Source: a virus. From it: DNA of 26,456 bases. Each line of letters begins with the position of its first letter. Position 1 is the first letter of the stretch. Positions 14,115-21,530 of the stretch are shown in pieces. The stretch spans positions 1-26,456 of the IMG/VR virus record IMGVR_UViG_3300047481_000351; one strand, given 5' to 3'. A model generated the notes under the pieces. That model did no database searches and had not been told where the DNA came from. It saw nothing but the letters and a program-made list of their open reading frames with translations. The translations under genes and the position numbers were made by a program.

Positions 14115-14642
14115 ATGTATAAGGTCATTATTCGCACAATATTTTACCATTGGTTAATTTTATGTGCTGGTATTTCAATCGGTTTTATAGCCAATGCAGA
14201 ATGGATAGGGTATAAAAGCGTATTGGTAGAAAGGTCTATTGATAATATCTTTTTTCCAATAGAATTTACTCCAGAGGTTGAAAAACAGGTTCAAGAAATT
14301 GGAGCATCTAAGATTTATACTGAATTAGGTTATCCTAACGAGTTTGAGGTTTTGGGAGAAGTCGTATATTACAATGATGAATTTTATTGGTGCAAATATA
14401 AGTACAGAGATGCTGATGATAAACTGATATTTGGTGAGTCTACCACAAGAGTACGATGGAAAACATGGGAATATAATTATGGTTATGCCGATGAGGTCAT
14501 AGACACTCCACAAAAAGCAAAAGAGAGTATGGATCGATTAGAGTTATGGCACTCTAAGATTAGAGAAGCGATTAAACAAGCCGACGCTAAAGAACAAGAG
14601 CTTTTAGAACAAGAAACATCTAAGAATAAAACGACAACTTAG
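14115..14642 (+). CDS. Membrane-anchored hypothetical protein, 175 aa
   Basis: Residues 5-27 form an N-terminal hydrophobic anchor (FYHWLILCAGISIGFIA), then a soluble region of about 145 residues with a beta-rich centre (VLGEVVYYNDEFYWCKYKY) and a long charged helix (AIKQADAKEQELLEQE). GGAG precedes the ATG and lies inside a short inverted repeat (ATCTC...GAGAT, about 14086-14110) that could control access to the start. No family recognised. Confidence 0.6.
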   Translation: MYKVIIRTIFYHWLILCAGISIGFIANAEWIGYKSVLVERSIDNIFFPIEFTPEVEKQVQEIGASKIYTELGYPNEFEVLGEVVYYNDEFYWCKYKYRDADDKLIFGESTTRVRWKTWEYNYGYADEVIDTPQKAKESMDRLELWHSKIREAIKQADAKEQELLEQETSKNKTTT

Positions 14643-14675
14643 GGCAATACTCTAATTTAGTCTAAAGACGCACTG

Positions 14676-14704
14676 TTGACAAGCCGATAACAGTAGTGTA
14701 GAAT
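14676..14704 (+). promoter_or_regulatory. Sigma70-type promoter of the glycosylase gene
   Basis: TTGACA (14676-14681), 17-base spacer AGCCGATAACAGTAGTG, and TAGAAT (14699-14704). The first half of the spacer equals that at 10345. The -10 covers the first in-frame ATG (14703), so the true start must be further downstream. Confidence 0.75.
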
Positions 14705-14744
14705 GGATAGCATCACAGGACTTAGAAAACTTTTGGAGAACACG

Positions 14745-15446
14745 ATGGATACTGTTTTGGAAACGAAGGAAAAGAAAACAACATACTGTAGGAGCAAGGC
14801 CGATGAATTTTTCACAAACTTTCCTAAAGACAAGATCGTATCCTACAAGGATTATTGGGAGTCCATTCGGCCACAGAATACCGCTGATATTTTCAGGCGT
14901 TATCTCTTTGCTTACTGCTCTGTTCATACTACTTGGAAAGGTAATTGCTCTGGTTATCAAGCCATTAAAAATTTTGACGAATGGATTGACAATCAAGATA
15001 CTCTAAGACAAAAATTAGCTACGTCAGGCGTGGGTCTACACAACAATCGCACCAAGTATATTTGGGATTTTAGTCAGCAGTTTTGGAAGAACCCCAAAGA
15101 TTTTTATCTTACCACTAAGAAGTACCACGTTAAAAAAAGAGATCAGATAGTCAATCGTATCATGGGTCTGGGTATGGCTAAAGTAAGTTTTGCTTTGGAA
15201 ATGATACACCCTAATGAGTGCAGAGTATTGTGTGGTGACGTACACCAATTGAGACTGTACAACATGGAACACTTGACTTATAATAAAAGTAGAGAAGGAA
15301 CGAGAAAATATAAGCAAATGGAGCAACACTGGAGCGTCAACTGCGGAAAACTGGGGGTGCCTTCGTATATTGCACGATCTATTTATTGGGATGCTCTACA
15401 GAAGAAAGAGGATAGTAGATACTGGAGTTATGTTCTAGAATCATAA
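14745..15446 (+). CDS. HhH-GPD superfamily DNA glycosylase, OGG-like
   Basis: ATG 14745 is chosen because GGAG lies 7 bases upstream and ATG 14703 falls in the promoter. In the 233-residue product, MGLGMAKVSFALEM (140-153) fits a helix-hairpin-helix, and GDVHQLR (164-170) supplies the conserved Asp and Arg. Lys146 and Asp165 are 19 residues apart, the same distance as the catalytic Lys249 and Asp268 in human OGG1, where the sequence is also DVH. This suggests a bifunctional glycosylase/lyase that removes oxidised bases. Family membership is inferred from these motifs; the target lesion is unknown. Confidence 0.6.
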   Translation: MDTVLETKEKKTTYCRSKADEFFTNFPKDKIVSYKDYWESIRPQNTADIFRRYLFAYCSVHTTWKGNCSGYQAIKNFDEWIDNQDTLRQKLATSGVGLHNNRTKYIWDFSQQFWKNPKDFYLTTKKYHVKKRDQIVNRIMGLGMAKVSFALEMIHPNECRVLCGDVHQLRLYNMEHLTYNKSREGTRKYKQMEQHWSVNCGKLGVPSYIARSIYWDALQKKEDSRYWSYVLES

Positions 15447-15451
15447 TACCA

Positions 15452-15640
15452 ATGAGATTTAATAGAGTAGCTTTATTAGATAATGAAAAAATTATAGATC
15501 GAGGTTATCTAAATAAAATGATGCCTCAATCTGATTTGTCTTATTTATATGAAATATTTGGCGATTCTGGTAGAACATATTTAGTTACAGAAGATAAGTT
15601 TATGTATATCGTGGAGGAAGAAGATGAGCGAAAATGGTAA
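15452..15640 (+). CDS. Hypothetical protein, 62 aa
   Basis: ATG 15452 starts 5 bases after the glycosylase stop, without a clear Shine-Dalgarno. It has a strand-rich start (RFNRVALLDNEKII), and an acidic end (YIVEEEDERKW). The Shine-Dalgarno of the next gene lies in its last codons. No family recognised. Confidence 0.55.
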   Translation: MRFNRVALLDNEKIIDRGYLNKMMPQSDLSYLYEIFGDSGRTYLVTEDKFMYIVEEEDERKW

Positions 15641-15755
15641 GGGGAGTCGCCCTCGACCAAAAACCGTGGATAGTCAAACTTGGGCAAAGAACTATGATCG
15701 TATTTTTGATAAGAAAAAGAAACACAAAAAAGAAAAATTCAAGTCTGACCGTTGA
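15624..15755 (+). CDS. Small basic protein, 43 aa
   Basis: ATG 15624 follows GGAGGAAG and overlaps the previous gene. GSRPRPKTVDSQTWAKNYDR, then IFDKKKK and a Lys-rich tail, fits a short phage family I recall with an RPRPxxV...NxDRIFGKK pattern and no known role. The alternative frame 15634-15843 crosses the promoter and is rejected. The basic tail could bind nucleic acid. Confidence 0.6.
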   Translation: MSENGKGSRPRPKTVDSQTWAKNYDRIFDKKKKHKKEKFKSDR

Positions 15756-15779
15756 CAGTGCCGATTATGTAGGTATAAT
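15752..15779 (+). promoter_or_regulatory. Sigma70-type promoter
   Basis: TTGACA (15752-15757), 16-base spacer starting GTGCCGATTATG, TATAAT (15774-15779) preceded by AGG. Near-consensus boxes and the strong Shine-Dalgarno of the gene at 15861 suggest high expression. The roughly 75-base leader holds a hairpin, CAGTC-GAGT-GACTG. Confidence 0.85.
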
Positions 15780-15860
15780 GAAGAAAACAACGAGAGGTAC
15801 AATCAGTCGAGTGACTGAGCCTCAAGTTGAACAGGTTGGTTAACTATTTGGAGGTTTATT

Positions 15861-16145
15861 ATGGCTGAAGTTACTACTACTGAGAAGCAGACTCGTGTTC
15901 GTTGCAGTGATGAGCAGTTCCTTGAGGCAGTTTTTTCTAGCAAGACTTACGCTGAGATTGCTAGTAAGACTGGTCAGAAGGTTGCTAGTACGATGGCTCG
16001 TTATGCCCGTACTAAGGCCGCTCTGGCAAAGAAGGGTGTTGAACTGCCCGCTATGGAGAGAGCAAAGCCTGTTAAGACTGTCGATAATGTTGAGGCTATG
16101 GCTGAAACAGTTCGTCGTCTGAAGGCCGCTCATAATAACGGCTGA
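15861..16145 (+). CDS. Small helical protein with HTH-like segment, 94 aa, likely well expressed
   Basis: GGAGG precedes ATG 15861, behind a near-consensus promoter. Codons are richer in G/C-ending CGT, CTG, AAG and GGT than in neighbouring genes, as for abundant proteins. Residues 29-52 (TYAEIASKTGQKVASTMARY) resemble a helix-turn-helix; the rest is basic, rich in Ala and Lys (RTKAALAKKG, then a helix ending RRLKAAHNNG). A DNA-binding or nucleoid-type protein is plausible. I do not know the family. The tRNA-Leu follows 99 bases later and could share the transcript. Confidence 0.65.
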   Translation: MAEVTTTEKQTRVRCSDEQFLEAVFSSKTYAEIASKTGQKVASTMARYARTKAALAKKGVELPAMERAKPVKTVDNVEAMAETVRRLKAAHNNG

Positions 16146-16244
16146 TCAGATAAAATCAATAAGATTCATCATCAATCATATTGGTCAAGGACACAACCTC
16201 CAAGTTTAAATCCTGTGAACTAATATGGTTGGTGGTGAACTTAT

Positions 16245-16530
16245 GGCCTCTTGGCGTAATAGGCAGCCGCAACGGACTTATACAATTTGAGTGCTTAGGA
16301 GGAAACCCCTAAAGTAGAATCGCTTAAATTCGGTGAAAGCTTAACTGCTAATACCGAGCCAAGTCTGAGTAATCAGAAAGGTGTAGAGACTAAACAGGCG
16401 ATACCTAAAACTAGAAGTAGTAATGGTAAAGATATAGTCCAGACCACAAACAGAAATGGCAACGAAAGTTGTAGTGGTAAGAAAATCCGTTGGGAGTAAT
16501 CCCGTGTGGGTTCAAGTCCCACAGAGGCCA
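16245..16530 (+). tRNA. tRNA-Leu(UAA) split by a group I intron
   Basis: The exons are 16245-16279 and 16482-16530. Acceptor stem GGCCTCT (16245-16251) pairs with AGAGGCC (16523-16529), discriminator A 16530. D-stem GCG/CGC; anticodon stem ACGGA (16272-16276) with TCCGT (16486-16490); loop CTT plus AAAA gives anticodon TAA. The long variable arm (GGGA-GTAA-TCCC) is typical of Leu. T-stem GTGGG/CCCAC with loop TTCAAGT. CCA is not encoded. Splicing must remove 202 bases. The extra tRNA probably helps read UUA codons, which are common in this AT-rich genome. Confidence 0.93.
16280..16481 (+). ncRNA. Group I intron (IC3-like) in tRNA-Leu
   Basis: The 202-base intron sits after U34, the position used in cyanobacterial and plastid tRNA-Leu(UAA). 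The 5' exon end ACTT pairs with GAGT in the intron (P1), with a U-G pair at the splice site, and the intron ends in G (16481). Core elements look like the cyanobacterial intron: ACCGAGCCAAG (P4/P5 side), AGAAAGGTGTAGAGACTAAAC and, near the end, ATATAGTCC (two arms of P7). No endonuclease gene is inside, so it relies on RNA self-splicing only. Confidence 0.88.
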
Positions 16531-16559
16531 CTCAATACTTAAAGAAAGAGTTTACTCTT

Positions 16560-16760
16560 ATGACATTCGACCAATGGCTATATCAAGACGAAGGTTTTGG
16601 AGAACGATCAGAAAGATTGTTTGAAGATATAAAAATCTGTGTTGAACAAGAACGGACAGATGATATTATAAAGTGGCTAATGGCAGCGTATGCTATGGGT
16701 CATGCTCAGGGATATGATACTGGATACTATGATTGTACAATAAATAAGGAAGAACTATGA
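16560..16760 (+). CDS. Hypothetical protein, 66 aa
   Basis: ATG 16560 lies 29 bases after the tRNA; the longer frame from 16506 reads through the tRNA 3' part and is rejected. TFDQWLYQDEGFGERSERLF resembles a short phage family of TFDxWL...GFGxRxER type. The end (GHAQGYDTGYYDC) is Gly/Tyr-rich. Function unknown. It overlaps the next gene by ATGA. Confidence 0.6.
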   Translation: MTFDQWLYQDEGFGERSERLFEDIKICVEQERTDDIIKWLMAAYAMGHAQGYDTGYYDCTINKEEL

Positions 16761-16972
16761 GTAAAAACACTATAGAACTAAATGCTATTGGCTCTAAGGT
16801 TAAGTTGGAAGATGATGTTTATGGAATTATTACAGCTATTCATATTACTGATAATAACTCTATAAATTATGAAGTTGGTTGGTGGAATGGGCGATCTTAT
16901 ACCAAAGAAGTATTTTCTCCACAACAAATAACTGTTACCGTAGCAGAAAAATTGAGGATAGGATTTGCATGA
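16757..16972 (+). CDS. Small SH3-like beta protein, 71 aa
   Basis: ATGA overlap with the previous gene. The pattern VKLEDDVYGIITAIHITDNN followed by NYEVGWWNGRSY looks like the small beta-barrel found in many phage and bacterial proteins (VxLxDGxxGxVTxI...YEVxWWDG). No catalytic site. Function not known. Confidence 0.6.
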   Translation: MSKNTIELNAIGSKVKLEDDVYGIITAIHITDNNSINYEVGWWNGRSYTKEVFSPQQITVTVAEKLRIGFA

Positions 16973-17289
16973 AATATTCATCTAATAGATTGTGTCGTGC
17001 TAATGTTCCTTTTGATTGTCATAAATCTCTATTTCAATCATTTGAATTAGTAACAGTAAGAGAATATATTGACCATGATGGTGGTACGTATTTAGATGAA
17101 ATAAATACAGCAGCAGAATATCTGGATGCGTCCGATGCTTATGATGATCCGTTCTATCGGATATATGGAGTCTATAAAAACCCTATGCCAAAAAAAATGA
17201 CTTTTATTGCTGACTTTTTTAATATAGATGATGCTAGAAAGTTTTTATATGAACTTACTGGTGAAAGCGTAGACGTTATATCATACTAA
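16969..17289 (+). CDS. Hypothetical protein, 106 aa
   Basis: ATG 16969 is in an ATGA overlap; the longer frame from 16879 lies within the preceding gene. The product is acidic with a C-terminal helix (FNIDDARKFLYELTGESVD) that resembles the tail of a small alpha/beta domain. No family recognised. Confidence 0.6.
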   Translation: MKYSSNRLCRANVPFDCHKSLFQSFELVTVREYIDHDGGTYLDEINTAAEYLDASDAYDDPFYRIYGVYKNPMPKKMTFIADFFNIDDARKFLYELTGESVDVISY

Positions 17290-17290
17290 C

Positions 17291-17851
17291 ATGATTAATA
17301 ATGATTATCTAGTAGATGATAGTTATGCTGACTCTGGTGGCTATTGTGATTTTTTACCCATAAAAGACTGTTCAGATTTGGGCTTTAAGAGTTTTAAACG
17401 TAAAGACAAAGCACAACAGGCACTGGATTATCAGAAAAAATTAGCCCACTTCGATCTTGCTCCAATTCCCATAACCAATCTTTGCAAGATACCTTATTAT
17501 TTTGATCCAAAAATATTAGCAGTTTGGACTCCATCAGAAACCACTACCGGATGGGGATTCGTAACGGAGAAAGCCCGTCTAATAGATTATAAATACATAG
17601 ACAACAACAAAAGCTCCTATTTGCATAAAATACAAGATTTAGTAGATAAGATTTGGAAAAAAACACGATTAAAATTTTGGGATTGCCACGAACACAATGT
17701 GGGTTATATCAAAAGGGGGCGTAAAAAACATTTTGTTTGTATAGATACGGGTAAAGAAAGTTTCGACCCACACAGCAATGCGTGGGGTTTTGCTGAACCT
17801 GGGCCTAAGTGTTGTTATTGTAATAGATATAATTGTAAATGCGAGGACTAA
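17291..17851 (+). CDS. Hypothetical protein with kinase-like catalytic segment, 186 aa
   Basis: The ATG follows the previous stop by one base. Near the end, FWDCHEHNVGYIKRGRKKHF followed by VCIDTGKESF has the spacing of a kinase-fold catalytic loop (D-x-H-x-x-N) and metal loop (I-D-x-G), as in aminoglycoside-phosphotransferase-like proteins. A classical Gly-rich loop is not visible and the size is small, so it may be a reduced or inactive member. The C-terminal CCYCNRYNCKC could bind zinc. This is a pattern-based suggestion only. Confidence 0.55.
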   Translation: MINNDYLVDDSYADSGGYCDFLPIKDCSDLGFKSFKRKDKAQQALDYQKKLAHFDLAPIPITNLCKIPYYFDPKILAVWTPSETTTGWGFVTEKARLIDYKYIDNNKSSYLHKIQDLVDKIWKKTRLKFWDCHEHNVGYIKRGRKKHFVCIDTGKESFDPHSNAWGFAEPGPKCCYCNRYNCKCED

Positions 17852-17853
17852 TT

Positions 17854-18201
17854 ATGCCTTATATTAAAGAAGAAAATAGACTAAATTTAGATGATTGTAT
17901 AGAATCAATGGTAAAGTGCTTTAAAAATAACATACCAAACGATAACGAAAAAAACCCTTGGTCTAATCCTCAAAATCGAGGAATTTCTAACGAAGAATTG
18001 TTGAGTGTATGTGGAGATATTAACTATTGTTTTTCCCGTATTTTAGGCGGTCTTATTGGTCAGGTATCTTACTCTAAGATTGCAATCATAACTGGTGTAC
18101 TAGAGAATATTAAGCAAGAATTTTATCGTCGTGTAGCAGAGGCTTATGAGGATAAAAAGATATTGGAAAATGGAGATATTAAAGAATATAAAAAACTGTG
18201 A
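17854..18201 (+). CDS. DUF6899-like protein, 115 aa
   Basis: ATG 17854 is chosen over 17839 because MPYIKEENR is the usual N-terminus of the family. GDINYCFSRILGG, then ITGVLENIKQEFYRRVAEAY and EDKKILENGDI match the DUF6899 pattern (GELNYxIT...GxLExxKxExYRRxxxPYEDxKixENGDV). The role is unknown, though it is frequent in phages. Confidence 0.75.
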   Translation: MPYIKEENRLNLDDCIESMVKCFKNNIPNDNEKNPWSNPQNRGISNEELLSVCGDINYCFSRILGGLIGQVSYSKIAIITGVLENIKQEFYRRVAEAYEDKKILENGDIKEYKKL

Positions 18202-18213
18202 CGGAGTTATGTT

Positions 18214-18519
18214 ATGTCAAAAAATATAGATGATGTTTATAAAGAAGTAGCTAAAATTAATAAGGATATTCAGGCTTTAGATAAACAAGTATCAGATGAC
18301 ATAGCACAAATTAAAAAATTCTTCAAAGGTTTTGACAAGAAGCTATCTCTAGTCTTAGAAAAGATACAGGAATTCGAGGTTATAATGGATGCTGCTGAAA
18401 TTATAGAAGAACATATGGAGGAAGAAGAAGAAAAATACAATACAGAATGGAATCCTTACGAAGATGAGGATTATGTAGCAGAAGACTATGAGAGCTATGA
18501 TGATGAAGAGGATGGCTGA
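18214..18519 (+). CDS. Coiled-coil protein with acidic tail, 101 aa
   Basis: GGAG lies upstream of ATG 18214. The first 60 residues are a heptad-like helix (VYKEVAKINKDIQALDKQVS), the last 35 are almost only Glu, Asp and Tyr. The rIIB protein carries a similar acidic tail. A structural or DNA-mimic role is conceivable; function unknown. Confidence 0.65.
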   Translation: MSKNIDDVYKEVAKINKDIQALDKQVSDDIAQIKKFFKGFDKKLSLVLEKIQEFEVIMDAAEIIEEHMEEEEEKYNTEWNPYEDEDYVAEDYESYDDEEDG

Positions 18520-18752
18520 TGGCGAGTTTAGCTCTAATTATTTCTCTGATTTTTTTGAGCTTAATCATTATTGGTCCGCTTAGTTATATCATATGTAGTT
18601 TTGATTGGACACCCAAGTTACTCAAATATTTCTTGGCTATATTTTGTATGATTGTTGGTCTATGGGCTATATTTATTCCTGTGCCATTATTTAAAATACT
18701 AGGCTTGATCAACTTTTCTATAGGATTAAAATTGACTTTAAAGGCAAAATAA
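18519..18752 (+). CDS. Small membrane protein, 77 aa
   Basis: The ATG shares a base with the previous stop (TGATGG). Three hydrophobic stretches (about residues 3-26, 35-52 and 55-70) predict two or three membrane passes. No motif recognised. It ends 15 bases before the rIIA promoter. Confidence 0.65.
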   Translation: MASLALIISLIFLSLIIIGPLSYIICSFDWTPKLLKYFLAIFCMIVGLWAIFIPVPLFKILGLINFSIGLKLTLKAK

Positions 18753-18767
18753 AAACACAACTCAAGG

Positions 18768-18796
18768 TTGACAACGGAGTTGGTCGATGGTATACT
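18768..18796 (+). promoter_or_regulatory. Sigma70-type promoter of the rIIA-rIIB unit
   Basis: TTGACA (18768-18773), a 17-base spacer ending TCGATGG, TATACT (18791-18796). The -10 neighbourhood is nearly the same as at 12708 and 1648. It is 42 bases before ATG 18839. Confidence 0.82.
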
Positions 18797-18838
18797 TGAG
18801 GGATCACAGGACAATTTCACTTTTTGGAGACAGTAGCA

Positions 18839-21505
18839 ATGAAGTTGGCAGATCGCACGGTTGAGATTCATAGTCGCGGGCTTGATAGTTCTAATCAGTT
18901 CACTATCGCCCAAACTAGCAAAATGTTTAAAATCCTTTCGGACTCTCTTTATTCCGATAAGGTTATGGCTGTTATTCGTGAACTTTCTACTAATGCTTAT
19001 GATGCTCATGTAGCAGCGGGAAACAAGAATCCTTTTAAGGTGACTTTGCCTACTCAAGCCAATCCTAATTTCACAGTACGAGATTATGGCACTGGTCTTA
19101 GTCAAAAGGATATGGAAGAACTGTATACCACATACGGTGCGTCCAATAAGAATGACAGTAATGATTTTGTGGGTTGTCTTGGTCTTGGCTCTAAGAGTCC
19201 GTTCGCTTATACTAAGAGTTTTAGTACCACATCTTACTACAACGGCAAGGCGTATAATTATATTGCTGCTATGGACGAGGGTGGTGTTCCTAGTCTGAAT
19301 CTGTTTGGAATCACTGAAACATCTGAGCCTAATGGTCTTGAGATTAGTTTCGCTGTTAAGCAGTATGACTTTACTGAATTCAGTAATAAGAGTAAAAGAG
19401 TTTTCCACTACTTTAAGATGAAGCCGATCATTGAGGGTGGTGTTTGTGATACTCTTAAAGATCACTCGTATTCTCATACTAATACTGTTATTGAAGGCAA
19501 GGGTTGGAAGATCGGACGAGTATCATCTAATCACTATCAATATCCTAGTCATCATTATGGCCCCGGTTCTGGCGTTGTGGCTATCATGGGTAATATTGCA
19601 TATCCTGTCGATGCCACCAAAATTATTGGTGATGAAAAAGAAATCAATAGTAACGATGCTATTCAGCGATGGAATCGTGCTTTTAAGAAAGCGGACGTTG
19701 ATAACTGGAAGAATCTAGTCAGAGAGATTCTAAACTCTGGACTTTATCTTGAAATCCAGTTTGGTATTGGTGAACTTGAAATGGATGTTAGTAGAGAGGG
19801 TTTGCAGTACACAAAGAATGTTATCAATGTATTGCGTGAAAGAACCCAGGAGATTTATCTGACGCTCAAGGAGGATATGAGTAAAAAACTTGAGGCTTGT
19901 ACCAATCTTGTTGACGCATATCAGACATATTATAATCTGAGCGATCTTGCTGGCGGCTGGACTGCTGGTGCGTCTTGGACTGACACTGATGGTAAGACTC
20001 ATGAATTGACCAGTGGTAAAGACCTTGAGTATACTTTCAAGAAAAGTAAGCAGTTGTATGTGTTCAACTTTAGAACTGCTGGCTATCGTTCTAGGCGTAT
20101 GGTTTATCTTACCAATCAGATTCATTACCAAACCATACAAGGTGTTGGTGAGTATTATTGGAGCGGAGCCAAGAAAAACGGCAAGATGGCATTTTTCAGA
20201 TGTGATGTTAAGGGTGCTGAAACCGCTAAGAAAATCGTAACTAAATATTGCAACACAAATGATTGTTTTGCATATCTTATGATCGATAGCGATAATCCAG
20301 AAGATTCGTCGAAAGGTTTTGATAAATTGATCAAAGACATTGGTGGCGAATCTAATGTTCTAAATGTTTCTGATTATCGTAGTCTACTGAGCGGTGGAAC
20401 CCGCCAGAGTAGAGGGTCAACAGGAACTATTAGTAAGGACGAGATTTTTGCTATCTCTAATCTTGGGGCAGATAAGAACTGTGCGTTACTTGGTGGAAAT
20501 GAATTGAATGACTCATCTTATCTTAGAGAGTTGTCTGACGATCTTATGGAATACATCGAAGACGAAGACAACGAGATTGTCTATGTCCCTATCCTGCGAT
20601 ATGCTTCAGTGGACGGCTATCCAGAGATCCACAAGATTGTGTCACTAAGTCAAAATACTGATACATCTCTTGGTAAGAATCTTTTTGATAGTCAGAAGAT
20701 TTTTGCGATCAAGCAAAGTGCTGTAGATAAACTGAAGAAGGAAGGTATCAATCTTGTAAACTTTAATGAGTGGTTCAAGAAATGGGCCGACAAGATTGTC
20801 AACAAGCTCATAGACAAAGTAGCAGTTTATGGCGATATTATCGGATATGTTACGGGCGAATTTAATTGTCAGGACAAAACATTTGGGGACGGGTATTATT
20901 ACTACCACTGTAAGTATAGTGATCGTAAAATTGTATATCATATCTTTAACTTGTTTGGTCTAGACTATCGTAAGCATATTCAAAACAGCGATTTTTGTGA
21001 TGCTCTGGATCAATGGTTAATGATGGAATTTTTCTCGGTCACTATTCATCGTGATAGGTTTGACATTACTAGATTCAAGAAAGATGACTACTATGCTCAT
21101 ATTGCTACAATCTTGAATAAGTATGGTATGAACGGTATTGATCCGTCACAGATCAAAGATAGTCATACTGATCTCAAAAAGGTGAAGTATGTACTAGATA
21201 ATCTTTATGGTGGAGATAATCCGATTACAACATCAAACAAGCATACAAAAATGAGTTCAGATATTATTGCTCAAATGCCCAAGATGACCGATATTCGTAA
21301 AAATCTTAAAGATGGGGTTGACAGCAATCCGATACTCAAGTATATTGTAGGGACGGTTGATGTTGACGGCGAACTGCGTAAACTATCTGGCAGCAACCCA
21401 ATCAAGGTTCATCAGAATAGTTATAACGGTTTGCCAGCGTGGTTCTCTAACATTAGCGATGACAACATTGAAAAGCTAAAGAGTATTGTAGGTAGTGCAT
21501 TTTAA
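18839..21505 (+). CDS. rIIA: rIIA-like protein (GHKL ATPase fold)
   Basis: In T4, rIIA and rIIB together let the phage grow on lambda lysogens (against RexAB) and influence lysis. The N-terminus has the GHKL ATP site: RELSTNAYDAH (47-57) as N-box, RDYGTGLS (81-88) as G1, and GCLGLGSKS (112-120) as G2. The 888 residues exceed T4 rIIA (725). The start is ATG 18839, with GGAG 9 bases upstream; a TTG at 18824 lies at the Shine-Dalgarno. The tail shows no known domain. The 297-codon minus-strand ORF over its start is a shadow. rIIB follows 25 bases on. Confidence 0.85.
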   Translation: MKLADRTVEIHSRGLDSSNQFTIAQTSKMFKILSDSLYSDKVMAVIRELSTNAYDAHVAAGNKNPFKVTLPTQANPNFTVRDYGTGLSQKDMEELYTTYGASNKNDSNDFVGCLGLGSKSPFAYTKSFSTTSYYNGKAYNYIAAMDEGGVPSLNLFGITETSEPNGLEISFAVKQYDFTEFSNKSKRVFHYFKMKPIIEGGVCDTLKDHSYSHTNTVIEGKGWKIGRVSSNHYQYPSHHYGPGSGVVAIMGNIAYPVDATKIIGDEKEINSNDAIQRWNRAFKKADVDNWKNLVREILNSGLYLEIQFGIGELEMDVSREGLQYTKNVINVLRERTQEIYLTLKEDMSKKLEACTNLVDAYQTYYNLSDLAGGWTAGASWTDTDGKTHELTSGKDLEYTFKKSKQLYVFNFRTAGYRSRRMVYLTNQIHYQTIQGVGEYYWSGAKKNGKMAFFRCDVKGAETAKKIVTKYCNTNDCFAYLMIDSDNPEDSSKGFDKLIKDIGGESNVLNVSDYRSLLSGGTRQSRGSTGTISKDEIFAISNLGADKNCALLGGNELNDSSYLRELSDDLMEYIEDEDNEIVYVPILRYASVDGYPEIHKIVSLSQNTDTSLGKNLFDSQKIFAIKQSAVDKLKKEGINLVNFNEWFKKWADKIVNKLIDKVAVYGDIIGYVTGEFNCQDKTFGDGYYYYHCKYSDRKIVYHIFNLFGLDYRKHIQNSDFCDALDQWLMMEFFSVTIHRDRFDITRFKKDDYYAHIATILNKYGMNGIDPSQIKDSHTDLKKVKYVLDNLYGGDNPITTSNKHTKMSSDIIAQMPKMTDIRKNLKDGVDSNPILKYIVGTVDVDGELRKLSGSNPIKVHQNSYNGLPAWFSNISDDNIEKLKSIVGSAF

Positions 21506-21530
21506 TTTCACAGGAAAATAGGAGTTTATC

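Noticed and set aside
14703-14744. Earlier ATG for the glycosylase gene
   Set aside because: It overlaps the -10 box and lacks a Shine-Dalgarno; ATG 14745 has GGAG at good distance.
15634-15843. 69-codon ORF in another frame
   Set aside because: It crosses the promoter at 15752 and overlaps the better-supported 43-codon gene, which has a strong Shine-Dalgarno.
16146-16244. Gap before tRNA-Leu with tRNA-like strings (CCAAGTTTAAATCC)
   Set aside because: No acceptor stem can be formed around it. Some pairing (CAACC with GGTTG) exists but not enough for a named RNA.
18584-19477. Minus-strand ORF of 297 codons over the rIIA start
   Set aside because: It runs opposite to a well-supported rIIA gene and its promoter, shows no domain pattern, and has the Ile/Thr/Ser-rich look of an antisense shadow.
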